Part shown: positions 36,527-46,265 of the stretch, piece after piece | Position numbering within the stretch: the first letter of the stretch is position 1 | Layout: each line of letters starts with the position of its first letter | From: Streptomyces sp. I6 | Lineage (GTDB): Bacteria; Actinomycetota; Actinomycetes; Streptomycetales; Streptomycetaceae | NCBI GenBank assembly: GCA_003725745.1 | Contig: RHDP01000001.1 | Coordinates: 6,861,501-6,925,500, forward strand | Direction: 5' to 3' | DNA length: 64,000 nt | The notes under the pieces: model-generated | The model's input: the letters and a program-made list of their open reading frames with translations, nothing else | What the model was told of the DNA's origin: nothing | Database searches by the model: none | Position numbers and translations under genes: made by a program

Positions 36527-37054
36527 AGGGGCCGGCAAAGCCCTGCGGAACTGCTCCATCACCTCCTCCACCCCCTGGGAACTCGGCGGCAGTATCCGCA
36601 GCGTCCCGCTGCTGATGTCCAAGTGCTTGTCCAGCACGAAGAAGCTCTGCACGACATGACGCGCCCCCAGTGAGTGGGCCACCGGCCGCAGCGCGTAATC
36701 GAGAGCCAGTACATGCGCCGTACTGCCTCCGGTGGCCAGGGGCAGTACCGCCTTTCCCGAGAAGCCGAACTGTGGGAGCAGGTCCAGGAAGGTCTTCAAC
36801 AGGCCGGAGAAGCTGGCCTTGTACGTGGGCGTGGCCAGGACGATTCCGTCCGCCTGGGCCACCTGCTCCACCGCGGCGGAGACCGAGGGATGCGCGACCT
36901 CCGCGCCGAGCAGCGGTGCCGCAGGCAAGGTGCGCACCTTCAGATGGTCCGCATGCCAGGGGTGCGTATTCAGTTGTTCCGCCATGAGTTCGCCGAGACG
37001 TTCCGTCCTGGAGGTGGAGGAGGGGCTTGCGGAGATCACCAGAATCTTGGGCAC
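36491..37054 (-). CDS. NADPH-dependent FMN reductase (SsuE/flavodoxin fold)
   Basis: This 187-residue flavoprotein has the start ILVISASPSSTSRTERLGEL (phosphate-binding loop) and the signature ADGIVLATPTYKASFSGLLK. FLDLLPQFGFSGKAVLPLAT follows. It reduces FMN with NAD(P)H and passes it to monooxygenases or reduces small substrates directly. GTG 37054 follows GAAGGA. It is third in the nitrate reductase operon, 16 bases after the preceding gene. It may supply reduced flavin for an oxidation step, though no flavin monooxygenase is visible in the window. Confidence 0.85.
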   Translation of the reverse strand: MPKILVISASPSSTSRTERLGELMAEQLNTHPWHADHLKVRTLPAAPLLGAEVAHPSVSAAVEQVAQADGIVLATPTYKASFSGLLKTFLDLLPQFGFSGKAVLPLATGGSTAHVLALDYALRPVAHSLGARHVVQSFFVLDKHLDISSGTLRILPPSSQGVEEVMEQFRRALPAPSRHPVTADEHR

Positions 37055-37070
37055 GGTCGGTCCTTCGCTG

Positions 37071-38591
37071 TCAGGGGGCCAGAAGTTCTGGCACCGGATC
37101 ACGGTGGTCGTTCCGCCGCACGGGGGGCGGTGGGACGCGGTCCACGGGAGGTTCCCGCTCCTCGTCGCTGCTCGCGGCGTCCGCGTCGGGCTGGTCGTGC
37201 TTCGCACGGAGCCACCGGCAGATCTCCTGAACGGAGCCGCGGCACCCCCGCAGCCCGTGGTGGCCCGAGTGGCGCGGGCCAGGTCGGACTCCGCACGCGC
37301 ACCCCGCAGCCAGGCGGTGGTGAGATCGTTCTTGGTGACGTTGCTGCAACGGCAGATGACCGTCTGACCGGCCAGGGAGCCCGGGTCCTGCGCGGGGCCG
37401 GGCACAGCCCAGCCCATCAGCAGGGCAAGGCGATCGTTGGGCGCCGCATCCTCGGAGTCGTAGAGCCGGCTCACCTGTGCGACGGAGTCCGGCAGTCCCA
37501 GGAGTACGGCACCGACGACGCGCGTCTCCAGCACCGACAACCGGGCGTACTGGCCGCGCGCGGGGTCCGTGAGGACGACCGTCTCGGCGCCGGCGACCTC
37601 GCTTTCGCCCGCACCGATGACGGCCAGGTCGACACCGCGGACCTTGAGCCGGGTGATCGTGCGGGTACCGGCGTACGCGCGTCGTTCACCGGTGAGGACC
37701 CCCGCGAGCACCTCCGCCTGCTCCCAGGCAGGGGCGATGAGCCCGCTGACCTCGTCGTGCACCTCCGCGCAGTCCCCAGGGCATGGATGTGGGGATCGCT
37801 GGTGCGCAGGTACTCGTCCACGACGACGCCCCGTTGGACCCGTAATCCGGCATCACGTGCCAAGGACGTCTCCGGCACGACACCCGCGCAGACGATCAGC
37901 AGGCCGGCCGAGACCGAGGAACCGTCATTCAGGACGAGCCGGTCACCGGTCCAGGCGGTGGCCGTGCGTCCGGCCAGGACACGGACGTGAAGGCCGTCCA
38001 GAGCCGTCGCCAGCAGAGCTCCGGCAGCCGGACCCAGCTGGCGGTCCATCGCATGGGCTCCGCCGTGCACGACATCGACGCCGTACCCCCGCTCGGTCAG
38101 GGCACGCGCCACTTCCAGCCCCAGCACACCGCCACCCAGGACAGCGATGCGGCCCTGCACGGGTAGTTGGTCCTCGACAAGCCGACAGTCCGCCAGGGTG
38201 CGCAGAGCGACAACACCCTTGGAGGTACGCCCGTCCTCCTCGACCAGTCCCTGCAGCGGAGGGAGGAAGCACGCCGCGCCGGTCGCCAGGACCAGGTCGT
38301 CGTAGGCGAGGGTCATGCCCTCGCCGGTACGCACCTCCCGCCGGTGCCGGTCGACGGAGACCACCCGGACCCGGTGAGGACGCGGACGCTCCCTTCGGGG
38401 TGCCGTGCGAGGTACGTTGCTTGCGTGGCCAGTCGACCCGCGAGGACCGAGGGCAGCAGCACCCGGTTGTACGCCGGTACGCTCTCCTCGCCCACGATGG
38501 TGACGTCGGCGTCGGGAGCGCGCGCAGACAGCAGTTCGGCCAGACGGTGTCCGGCCGGCCCGTTTCCGACGATGACGATGCGGCGGCTCAC
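37071..38591 (-). CDS. FAD/[2Fe-2S] electron-transfer subunit, NasB/NirB-like (frameshifted)
   Basis: About 507 residues. The FAD site is IVIVGNGPAGHRLAELL, the NAD site is IAVLGGGVLGLEVARALTE, and a BFD-like [2Fe-2S] domain has VICRCSNVTKNDL and TGCGGCRGSVQEI. This layout matches the N-terminal half of assimilatory nitrite reductase NirB and the electron-transfer subunit of assimilatory nitrate reductases. The sirohaem half of NirB is missing, so it should pass electrons from NAD(P)H to the neighbouring NasA. Three one-base losses, all in G runs (about 38370, 37780 and 37240), break the literal frame; restoring them gives one continuous protein. GTG 38591 overlaps the nasA stop. Confidence 0.75.
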
Positions 38592-40666
38592 AGCTGACCA
38601 CCTACCGCGCCGCCGGGGTCGTCCACGGGTTCCAGACGCGCTGCGCACACCTTGAACTCCGGCATGCCCGACGTAGGGTCCAGGGCGGGGTTGGTGATCA
38701 AGTTGGCCCGTTCCGCGTCGGGAAAGTGAAAGGGCAGGAAGACGGTGTCGGCGCGCAGGGAGGACACCGTGCGTACCCGCGCGACGGTCGCGCCCCGGCG
38801 GGAGACGACCCGGGCCAGATGACCGTCGCGGACCTTGGCCCGCAGCGCGGTCTCCGGGTGGACTTCGACGAAGGCCTCGCCAGCGGCGGTCACCAGCTCG
38901 GGAACGCGCCTGGTCTGGGCGCCGCTCTGGTACTGCGCCAGCACCCGGCCGGTGGTGGCGTGCAGGGGATACGCGGCGTCGGGGAGCTCCGCGGCGTCCC
39001 GGTGAGTCACCGCGACGAAGCGGGCACGCCCGTCGTCATGGGCGAAGCGGTCCAGGAAGAGCCGCGGTGTGGACTCGCCCTTGCTGCGGCTGGGCCAGTG
39101 CAAGGGAGCGTCGAGAGTGTCGAAGTCGATGCCGCCGTAGTCCGCGAGACCGCCGGCCGACGCGCGCCTCAGTTCGGCGAAGACCTCGCGGGGCTCGGCG
39201 GGGAACCTCTCGGGCGGCTGCCCGAGGCGGACGGCGAGTTCGCGCAGCACCCACAGGTCGCTGCGGACCTCGGCCGGCGGGTCGAGAGCACGGCGGCGGC
39301 GAAGCACTCGCCCCTCGAGGTTGGTCATCGTGCCGTCCTCTTCGGCCCACTGCGTGACCGGCAGGACGACATCCGCCATCCGGGCCGTCTCCGAAGGGAC
39401 GAAATCGGCCACCACCAGCAAGTCCAGGGAGGCCAGGCGCGCGGTGATCCGCCCGGCGTCGGGAGCGGAGACCGCCGGGTTCGAACCGAACACCAGCAGA
39501 GCGCGGGGTCCGCCGGGGCGACCGAGGGAATCCAGCAGTTCGTAACCGCTGGGACCCGAACCCGGAAGTTCGTCCGGGTCCACGCCCCACACCCCGGCCA
39601 CGTGCGCACGGGCCGCCGGGTCCATGATCTTGCGGTAGCCGGGCAACTGATCCGCCTTCTGCCCGTGCTCCCGGCCGCCCTGCCCGTTGCCCTGTCCAGT
39701 GAGGCATCCGTAGCCGGAGCCCTCCCGGCCCGGCATACCCAGGGCCAGCGCCAGGTTGATATAGGCCGCCACCGTGTCGGTTCCCTTGGAATGCTGTTCC
39801 GCGCCCCGCCCGGTCAACACGTAGCGGCGTTCGGCTGCGGCAAGCAGCCTCACGGCGACGTACTGGTCCGCCACGGGAACGCCCGTGACCCGCTCGACCC
39901 GCTCCGGCCACCACTCGGCGGCCCGGCGCCACGCCTCCTCGAAGCCGGTCGTCCGGCGGGCGACGTAGGAGCGGTCCAGGTGGCCGTCGGTCACGGCGGC
40001 GTGCAGGAGCCCCAGTGCCAGAGCAAGATCGGTGCCCGGCACCGGGCGCAGGTGCAGGGCCGCGCGCTCGGCCGTGGCCGAGTGCCGGGGATCTATCACG
40101 ATGAGATCGGCCCGCTCCAGGTGCTGCATCAGCGGAGGCATCGTCTCGGCCACGTTGGCCCCGGCGAGCAGGACCACGTCCGCTGCCGCCAGATCGGTGA
40201 CCGGGAAGGGAAGGCCCCTGTCCACTCCGAAGGCGGCCGAGCCGGCCGCTGCGGCCGAGGACATGCAGAATCTGCCGTTGTAGTCGATCTGCGACGTGCC
40301 CAGCGCGATCCTGGCGAACTTGCCCAGCAGATAAGCCTTTTCGTTGGTCAGCCCGCCGCCGCCGAAGACGGCCACCGCATCCGGGCCCGACTCGTCGATG
40401 ATCCGGCGGAGCCGGGTGGCGGTGTCGTCCAGCGCCGTCTGCCAGGAGACCCGCCGACGGCCGGAGTGTGATCCCTGAGCCAGCAGTGGAAAAGTCAACC
40501 GGTCCGGATCGGACAACAGGCGATGGGCTGTCCATCCCTTGGCGCACAGACGGCCCGCGTTGACCGGGAAGTCCTCGTCCGCCTGGACGGTGACCCCCTC
40601 CCTCGACGAGACCTCAAGTCTGGTCCCGCACTGGAGGGCGCAGTAGGGGCAGTGTGTCCTGACCAT
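38588..40666 (-). CDS. nasA: Assimilatory nitrate reductase catalytic subunit
   Basis: This 692-residue molybdopterin oxidoreductase is intact. A [4Fe-4S] site near the N-terminus (THCPYCALQCGTRLEV, then GRLCAKGW) is followed by the molybdopterin domains (YNGRFCMSSAAAAGSAAFG, VLTGRGAEQHSKGTD, GCLTGQGNGQGGREHGQKAD) and the C-terminal barrel (PLHATTGRVLAQYQSGAQTR). No Tat signal is present, so it is cytoplasmic, as in assimilatory nitrate reductases that produce nitrite using NAD(P)H-derived electrons. It is the first gene of a three-gene operon and is separated by a 42 bp palindrome from the PAS gene upstream. Formate dehydrogenase is the main alternative, but the partner subunit favours nitrate. 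Confidence 0.85.
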   Translation of the reverse strand: MVRTHCPYCALQCGTRLEVSSREGVTVQADEDFPVNAGRLCAKGWTAHRLLSDPDRLTFPLLAQGSHSGRRRVSWQTALDDTATRLRRIIDESGPDAVAVFGGGGLTNEKAYLLGKFARIALGTSQIDYNGRFCMSSAAAAGSAAFGVDRGLPFPVTDLAAADVVLLAGANVAETMPPLMQHLERADLIVIDPRHSATAERAALHLRPVPGTDLALALGLLHAAVTDGHLDRSYVARRTTGFEEAWRRAAEWWPERVERVTGVPVADQYVAVRLLAAAERRYVLTGRGAEQHSKGTDTVAAYINLALALGMPGREGSGYGCLTGQGNGQGGREHGQKADQLPGYRKIMDPAARAHVAGVWGVDPDELPGSGPSGYELLDSLGRPGGPRALLVFGSNPAVSAPDAGRITARLASLDLLVVADFVPSETARMADVVLPVTQWAEEDGTMTNLEGRVLRRRRALDPPAEVRSDLWVLRELAVRLGQPPERFPAEPREVFAELRRASAGGLADYGGIDFDTLDAPLHWPSRSKGESTPRLFLDRFAHDDGRARFVAVTHRDAAELPDAAYPLHATTGRVLAQYQSGAQTRRVPELVTAAGEAFVEVHPETALRAKVRDGHLARVVSRRGATVARVRTVSSLRADTVFLPFHFPDAERANLITNPALDPTSGMPEFKVCAARLEPVDDPGGAVGGQL

Positions 40667-40725
40667 CCTCAGTTCCTCACAATGGTGGTCAGCCCCGGCC
40701 GGCGTACCGGTCAGGGCGGAGGCAC

Positions 40726-40767
40726 GGGCGGGTGGGGCGCGAGGACGTCCTCGCGCCCCACCCGCCC
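40726..40767. terminator. Perfect 42 bp palindrome between operons
   Basis: Two 21-base arms (starting GGGCGGGTGGGGCGCG at 40726) pair without a mismatch around GGAC/GTCC at 40746-40747. It lies just after the stop of the PAS gene (40773) and before nasA (40666). It probably ends the diaminopropionate operon and separates it from the nitrate reductase operon. Confidence 0.7.
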
Positions 40768-40772
40768 ACTTG

Positions 40773-41628
40773 CTAGGCCGGCCAACCGAAGGCGCTGATG
40801 GTGTCGCGGGCGCGGCTGGGCTCCGGGTCGTTGAAGACGAAGCACCGGGTGTTGTTGACGCTTCCGCCCTCGGCCTGCGCCGTGGAGAAGATCAGGACCG
40901 GTCGCGGAGCACCGTCCTTCGTCACGAAGTTCGCGCGGAAGTTGATGATCGGCGAATCCTCGTCCCAGCGCGACAGGAAGTCCTCGACCAGGCCCTGGTC
41001 CTCGTAGATCTTGCGGATGTGCTGTCCCACGTACTGGTCGGGGTGTCGGTGTACTCCACCAGGGCGACGTCGGCCGGGTTGGCGTGCATGACCCCGCCGT
41101 TGACGCCGATCAGGTGGATGGCGACCGGCGCCACCTCGTAGAACTCCCGCATGACCGCGGCCTTGTCCGCGGAGGGGCGAGCGCCGGGTGCTCGGCGTCG
41201 TCGACCGAGCGGATCCAGGCGGCGGCGTCGGACGCGGCCGTGTTCTCCGCGGCGGTGTTGGACACCGGGAGGCGCTCGCCCAGCTCGGGGCGGCTCACCC
41301 AGTGGACGCGGACCTGGCCGCCGGACTCCACCCGCACGGCGTTGACCCGGGCGGAACGTTCCTGGCCGTCCGTGCTGCGGTAGGCCACCGCGACGTTCTC
41401 CAGCCGGCCCTCCTTCTTGAGCGTGGCCAGCAGGTCCTTCAGACCGTCGGTCACTCCGGCGACCTTGATCCGCTCACTCAGGTGGCTCGCCTCCCCGCCC
41501 ATCAGCAGGGACAGCGCCTTGTTGTGCAGGATGACGCCACCGGCCTCGTCGGTCACCGCGATCGCCACCGAACTGTTGCCGATGACATCGATGAGCTGGT
41601 CGGTGGAAGGTGCCTTGGTGATGGTCAT
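40773..41628 (-). CDS. Two-PAS-domain protein (frameshifted)
   Basis: About 285 residues, two PAS domains and no output domain. PAS 1 (residues 10-115) has NSSVAIAVTDEAGGVILHN and SEQ-like polar strands. PAS 2 has FYEVAPVAIHLIGVNGGVMH, YVGQHIRKIYEDQGLVEDFL and RPVLIFSTAQAEGG. Two C-run losses (about 41178 and 41040) split the frame; restoring one C at each joins the pieces. Its ATG overlaps the thioesterase stop, so it belongs to the biosynthetic operon. It could bind haem, flavin or a small ligand and act as a sensor, or it could have a catalytic or scaffold role. No ligand residues can be assigned from sequence alone. Confidence 0.7.
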
Positions 41629-42365
41629 TTCCCGCTCCTGATTCTTTTCGGACTTTGATTCATGCGATCCACGAGTTCCCTTATCGTGGAAGCCACAAGG
41701 TCTTTCCCGGCGAGATAGTAATCATGTCCGCCGTCGAATGTAAACGTTCCGAAGAAAGGGCCGGTGGCGAATTTCTTCCATTCGGCCATTTCTTCAGGGC
41801 GGACGAATTTGTCATCTCTGCCGCACAGCAGTGCCAGGGGTGCGCGTACCGGTTCCCGCGCTGCCCGGTACTCCCGCCGCATCTGGAGGTCGGCCGTCAG
41901 ATGGACGCCTTCTGCATCCCCTCCTCATCCGTGAGGCGGCGTTCCGCCCGTACGGTGGCAAAGGCGGTTGCGATCAGAGACCGGGGCACATGCCCCGGCT
42001 CCCGGGCCCCGGATATCAGCAGGCCGGCGACCTCGCACACGGGGTGGGCCGTGAACCGGCCCGCCATTTCGTAGGCGAACAGGGTGCCCAGGCTGTGGCC
42101 GAACAGATACAGGCGACGTCCCGCCAGATCACGGGAGAGGTCCGCCGTCCATCGGTCCACGACCTGCTGTACCGTGCCGGCCGGCTGCTCGCCGGCCAGT
42201 CTTCCGCGGCCCGGCATCTCACAGTGCACCGCAAGAAGATCGGGGGCAGCCGCCCGCCCACGGGAAGGTACGGAGAGGTGGCGCTGCCCGCCGGGGCAGG
42301 AAGACCACCGCGTCCCCGGCCCGTTCTCTGTCGCCCTGTATGACGATGGACGGTTTGCGCGTCAT
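41625..42365 (-). CDS. Type II thioesterase (frameshifted)
   Basis: An alpha/beta hydrolase of about 247 residues similar to the editing thioesterases of NRPS clusters. The nucleophile motif is LYLFGHSLGTLFAYEMA, the Asp is in LLCGRDDKFVRPEEM and the His is in FDGGHDYYLAGKD. Early residues (MTRKPSIVIQGDRERAG, AVVFLP) match the family start. Three C-run losses (about 42300, 42250 and 41905) break the literal frame; added bases give one continuous protein of normal length. ATG 42365 overlaps the carrier-protein stop. It would remove mis-loaded or stalled acyl groups from the carrier, or release the final product. Confidence 0.75.
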
Positions 42366-42619
42366 GGCGAACCCGCCCCTTCCGCTGCCGGACGGAGAAA
42401 GTTCTCTTCGATGCTCTTCAAGGTGCGAAAGGCATCGAGGTCGATCTCGGCCGACTCGAGCATGGCTCCGCGCACCTCCTCGACATGCAGCACCAGTTCC
42501 ACGAACTGCAGGGAGCTGATGATGCGGGTGTCGATGATGTCGGTCTCGGCATCGAGCTCGGTGACGTCGGGATTGCGGCTGAGGATCCAGTCGCGCACGT
42601 CCTCCCAGGTGGCCGTCAT
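42362..42619 (-). CDS. Free-standing acyl/peptidyl carrier protein
   Basis: This 85-residue protein of the carrier fold (TWEDVRDWILSRNPDVTELD, then RIISSLQFVELVLHVEEV) is followed by an acidic C-terminal helix. The phosphopantetheine Ser is the one before Leu in SSLQF. The usual Asp of the DSL motif is replaced by Ser. AAGGAGG lies upstream of ATG 42619. It is in one operon with a GAF-like protein and the thioesterase, and is the natural partner of the free-standing adenylation protein. The Sfp enzyme at 33599 would activate it. Confidence 0.85.
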   Translation of the reverse strand: MTATWEDVRDWILSRNPDVTELDAETDIIDTRIISSLQFVELVLHVEEVRGAMLESAEIDLDAFRTLKSIEENFLRPAAEGAGSP

Positions 42620-42644
42620 GACCACTCCCTCCTTCCGCGGCGGT

Positions 42645-43216
42645 TCACCGGCTCGCCCCGGAGGGGAGTCGGGAGGCGAAGGCGTTGAAGGCGGCCACCC
42701 TGTCGGCCACCTCCGACACCAGGGCGAGGTCGCCCGGTCCCACCGGGCCGCGGCGGTGTGCCGGGCCGCGCACGATGACGAGGCGTCCGCCGGGGACCCC
42801 GCGGAACTCCAGCGCGAGAGCGACGGCGGAACCGACCCCCACTCCCGCAGCTGTTCGAGCAGCTGCGGATCGGTCTGTTCGGAGAACCCCTCGTGATCGC
42901 TGACCACGAACCGGGGCCGGTCGGCGGAGTCCGCCAGCGCACGGACCTGGGAGAGGGCCGCGGCGAATTCGTCCGGCGCCTGGACGACGGGCTCGTCGTG
43001 CACGGCCGGCGCGTCCAGCGATATGGCGGAGGCGAAGAACGGCACACACGCCTTGGCCGTGGCCGGCACGACGTCCGCCGGTGCGGTGGTGCTGCGGATC
43101 GTGGAACTGATGTGGGCGAGGAAGCCCAGCGATTCCTCGGCCATCTTGCGTCCTGAGATGTACCGCAGTGCGGTGGTCCAGTTCTCGGCAGGCTTTTCCT
43201 GGCTCTTTTCGGGCAT
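42645..43216 (-). CDS. GAF-domain-like protein (frameshifted)
   Basis: About 190 residues. The start (LGFLAHISSTIRSTTAPADV, VPATAKACVPFFASAISLD) resembles GAF domains found in front of SpoIIE-type phosphatases in Streptomyces. It has no kinase or phosphatase part. One G is missing near 42840; restoring it joins LREWG to VGSAVALALEF and DLALVSEVADRVAAFNAFAS. GAGGAA precedes ATG 43216. It is the first gene after a 161-base gap, 25 bases before the carrier gene. It may sense a ligand, or it may have lost its partner domain and serve the carrier protein. I cannot say which. Confidence 0.65.
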
Positions 43217-43377
43217 GGCTGTTCCTCATGTGGAATAGGGAATTCTGATGAAGGCTGGCCGAATCGAATCAGTGCGGTGAATTCGGCGCCTCGTGTGAAT
43301 TCGTGGGAGTTTTGCACTCCGGCCGATTAATTCGACCCTAACAGTGCGGCGATATTCGCACAACGGAATGGGAAAGG
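43217..43377 (-). promoter_or_regulatory. Internal promoter region of the operon
   Basis: A 161-base, relatively AT-rich gap between the dehydrogenase-like gene and the GAF gene. On the minus strand GTGCG-AATATCGC-CGCAC is a 5 bp inverted repeat overlapping a possible promoter (TTGTGC, then TTAGGG). It may give separate control of the GAF-carrier-thioesterase-PAS genes. Confidence 0.4.
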
Positions 43378-44593
43378 TCAGCTGAAATTGACATCCGGAT
43401 CGAGCAGGCAGAGCTGGCCGTCAGCCAGGTGCAGCCTGTCGTTGCTGTAGTTCAGGGCCGCGGAACGCAGATCGCGCAGCGCCTTTTCCAGCCCGGTCGG
43501 CGAGTCCTTGAGATAGCCGTGACGCAGACCGACGGCATCGATCAGATCGTTCACCGCGGCATGGCATTCCTCGGCAGCCGTGATCTTCAGGGAATTCAGC
43601 AGCAACTGGCTGCCCGGCGCGGACAGATCCGCTTCCACCTCGACCAGGTGCTGCGTGCGCCGCAGGAGGGCGTGGACGGTGTCGAGCCGCTGCCGGGCCC
43701 GCGACAGTCTCGTCAGCAGCAGTTCCGAGCCGAGGTCGAACCGGTTGCGGCCGGCAGGGTCACGCACCATGCGCACCACCCTGGAGAGCGCACCCGCCGC
43801 GGTACCCAGCCACGCCGCGGACCAGCCCAGATGAGCCAGCGGCCCGAAAACGGACTGGGCGATGCGGTGGAAGCCCCGTGCTCACCGATCACCTGGTGAG
43901 CGGGATCGTTCCCGTCAGCCTCAGCGGCAGACTGTGGCTCGAACGCATACCCATCGGATTCCACTCGCCCGACGCCTGCACCTCCAGCTGGGCGCGGTGC
44001 GCGTACACGAGCGAAACATGGTGGTCGGCGGTGGCGGACGGGCTGCGCATGGTGATGAGGAAACCGTCCGCCTGAGTTCCGCCGGTCACGATCGGGGCGG
44101 CCCGGTCGATCTCCAGCGTCCCGCCGACGGCCGGCATCTGTGCGTAGGACTTGAAGAGGTGACCGCCCTTCCCGGGCTCGGTCGTCACCGACGCCAGGTA
44201 CAGGTCGCCGGCGGCGAGCTGGGCCAGCAGCTGCTCACGCAGGGGCGACCGGGCGTGCGCCACGATCGCCTGGGACTGCTGGCAGTGCATCGCGAAGATC
44301 ATGGCCATCGACATGTCGGTACGGCCGAGGGCGAGGGTCACGTCGACCAGATCGGCGACGCTCCCGCCGAGCCCTCCCTCCGCGCGGGGCACGAGCAGCC
44401 CGAGCAGTCCCGTACGGCGCATCTGGCCCAGTGCCTCCTCGGGGAAGGCGGCCTCGCGTTCGGTGCGGGGCAGGTGCTCCTCGGCGGCCTGCGCCACGGC
44501 GGCGGCCCGCTCGTGCAGACTCATGCCCGCCACGGGCGGAGCTTCCGCGAGCTCTGGCCCGGCGGTGGTGGCCTTGGCCGTCGGTGTGGTCAT
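43378..44593 (-). CDS. Acyl-CoA dehydrogenase-like flavoenzyme (frameshifted)
   Basis: About 405 residues, the acyl-CoA dehydrogenase fold. Visible parts are the helical N-terminus (FPEEALGQMRRTGLLGLLVP, AEGGLGGSVADLVDVTLALG), the FAD-binding beta domain (DLYLASVTTEPGKGGHLFKS, ADGFLITMRSPSATADHHVS) and the C-terminal helices (AAEECHAAVNDLIDAVG). Two one-base losses near 43885-43905 split the gene; restoring them gives the family-like HQVIGEHGGFHRIAQSVFG. In NRPS pathways such enzymes oxidise carrier-bound amino acids, as in prolyl-carrier dehydrogenation. ATG 44593 overlaps the adenylation stop, so it probably acts on the loaded carrier protein here. Confidence 0.75.
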
Positions 44594-46265
44594 GACGTCT
44601 CTTCCCGGGAAGACGCACCGGCTGCCCTGAGCGCCCGGTGATCGATCTTCCCGTTCTGGGTGAGGGGCAGGGCATCCCACCTCTGCCAGCGCCGCGGCAC
44701 CATCGCAGAGGGCAGGACCGCGTCGAGGGACTTCTGGAGCTCCTCGGCGGAGACCGGCGCGAGTGCGGAGTAGTGGCCGACGAGTTCGCTGTGGTCGCCG
44801 TCCCCCGAGACGACCACCGCACACCGTTCGACCCCGGGTGGCGGCTGAGTACGGCTTCGATCTCGTCGAGCTCCATGCGCACGCCGGCGACCTTGACCTG
44901 CCGGTCGCTCCGGCCGGAGTAATGGACGAGGCCGGCGTCGAAGCTGGCGAGGTCACCGGTCCGGTACAGCCGGCCTGTCGGGGACAGCGGATCGAACGGA
45001 TCACGGAAGAACGCCCGTGCGGTGACCTCGGGGTCGTTGAGATAGCCCAGACCCACGCAGAGGCCGCCGACGAACAGCTCCCCCGTCTCACCGGGCCCGG
45101 CCGCCCGCCAGGAGGAGTCCTTCTCCCGCACCAGCAGATACAGGGAGGTGTTGTCCACGGGGGAGCCGACGGGAATCCGGTCCCGCACGAGATCGGCCTC
45201 TGTCACCACGTGGTGGGTGATGTCGTCGGAACATTCCGTAGGGCCGTACGCGTTGATGACCGCCACCCCGGGCAGCGTGTCCAGGACACGGGCGGCGAGT
45301 CCGGGGTGCAGTTCCTCACCGGTGGACAGCAGTCGGCGCAGCGACGTGAGCGACGTCCCCTTGGTGCGCCGGACCTCGTCGACCAGCCAGCCCACGACGG
45401 TCGGAACCAGTTCGACGACGCTCACCTCGGCGGCATCCAGAGCACCGATGAGCCAGCGCGGCAGGCGCAGGGCGGAGTCACTGATCACCACGGTACGCCC
45501 GCCGATCAGGAGCGGACACAGCATCTGCCAGATCGAGATGTCGAACACCAGCGGCGCCGTGAAAGCCACCGAGTCCTGAGAAGTCATGGACAGGTCGTTC
45601 ACCTTGGCCCAGAGGTGGTTGAGCATGCCCTGGTGCTCGACCGTCGCTCCCTTGGGATGCCCGGTGGTTCCCGAGGTGAAGATGGTGTAGCGGGTCTCGT
45701 ACGAGCGGTCGGCCCCGTTCCGACGCGGGACCTCGTGGCAGTGGCGCTCGTCGGGCAGCACCAGGAGCGCGACGTTCTCGGACGCGGCGGCCGAACGGGC
45801 CGCGTTGGCCACCTCCTCGGCTCCGGTGTAGTCGAGCAGCAGCCGTGCCGCGGCCCGGCCGAGGACATCGCGGACACGGACCGCCGGCCACGCGGGGTCG
45901 ATGGGCAGGTACGAGGCGCCGATGCTCTCCAGGGCCAGGAAGACCACGGGGGTCTCCAGGCTCCGTGTGCCGACCGCCGCCACGACGTCGCCGGCCCCGA
46001 TACCTCGGGCGAGCAGCAGGCTCCGGACCGCGCCCACGTCCTCGACCAGGGTGCGGTACGTGAGGACGCGCTTGCCTTCGACCACGGCCGTGCGTCCCGG
46101 GTCGTTCTCGGCGTGCCGGATGACGTGGTCGAGGAGCGCCGTGCTGGTGTCCAGGGTGCGGGAGCGGCGCAGCGCCAGGTTGTTGGCCCGGTCCACCGTG
46201 CCGGCCGCCAGGGGGAGGTCGGCCCAAGCCCGCTCCGGTGCGGCGGAGCCCTGTGCCGCGCTCAC
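44590..46265 (-). CDS. Free-standing amino acid adenylation protein (frameshifted)
   Basis: About 558 residues with all adenylation core motifs: TIFTSGTTGHPKG (A3), FDISIWQM (A4), INAYGPTE (A5), LYRTGD (A7), GRSDRQVKVAGVRMELDEIE (A8) and LTQNGKIDHRAL (A10 with its Lys). There is no condensation or carrier domain. It should activate an amino acid with ATP and load the separate carrier protein. One G is missing near 44840 (HPG/VERCAVVVSGD). The A4 Asp is present, which normally binds the alpha-amino group. GTG 46265 overlaps the sbnB stop and its own stop overlaps the dehydrogenase start, so it is tightly coupled to Dap synthesis. L-Dap is therefore the likely substrate, by inference. Confidence 0.85.

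Noticed and set aside
36491-37762. Single long fusion of FMN reductase with the NirB-like protein
   Set aside because: The apparent fusion arises from a frameshift. The FMN reductase has its own GTG and ribosome binding site, and the NirB-like gene ends at 37071 after correction.
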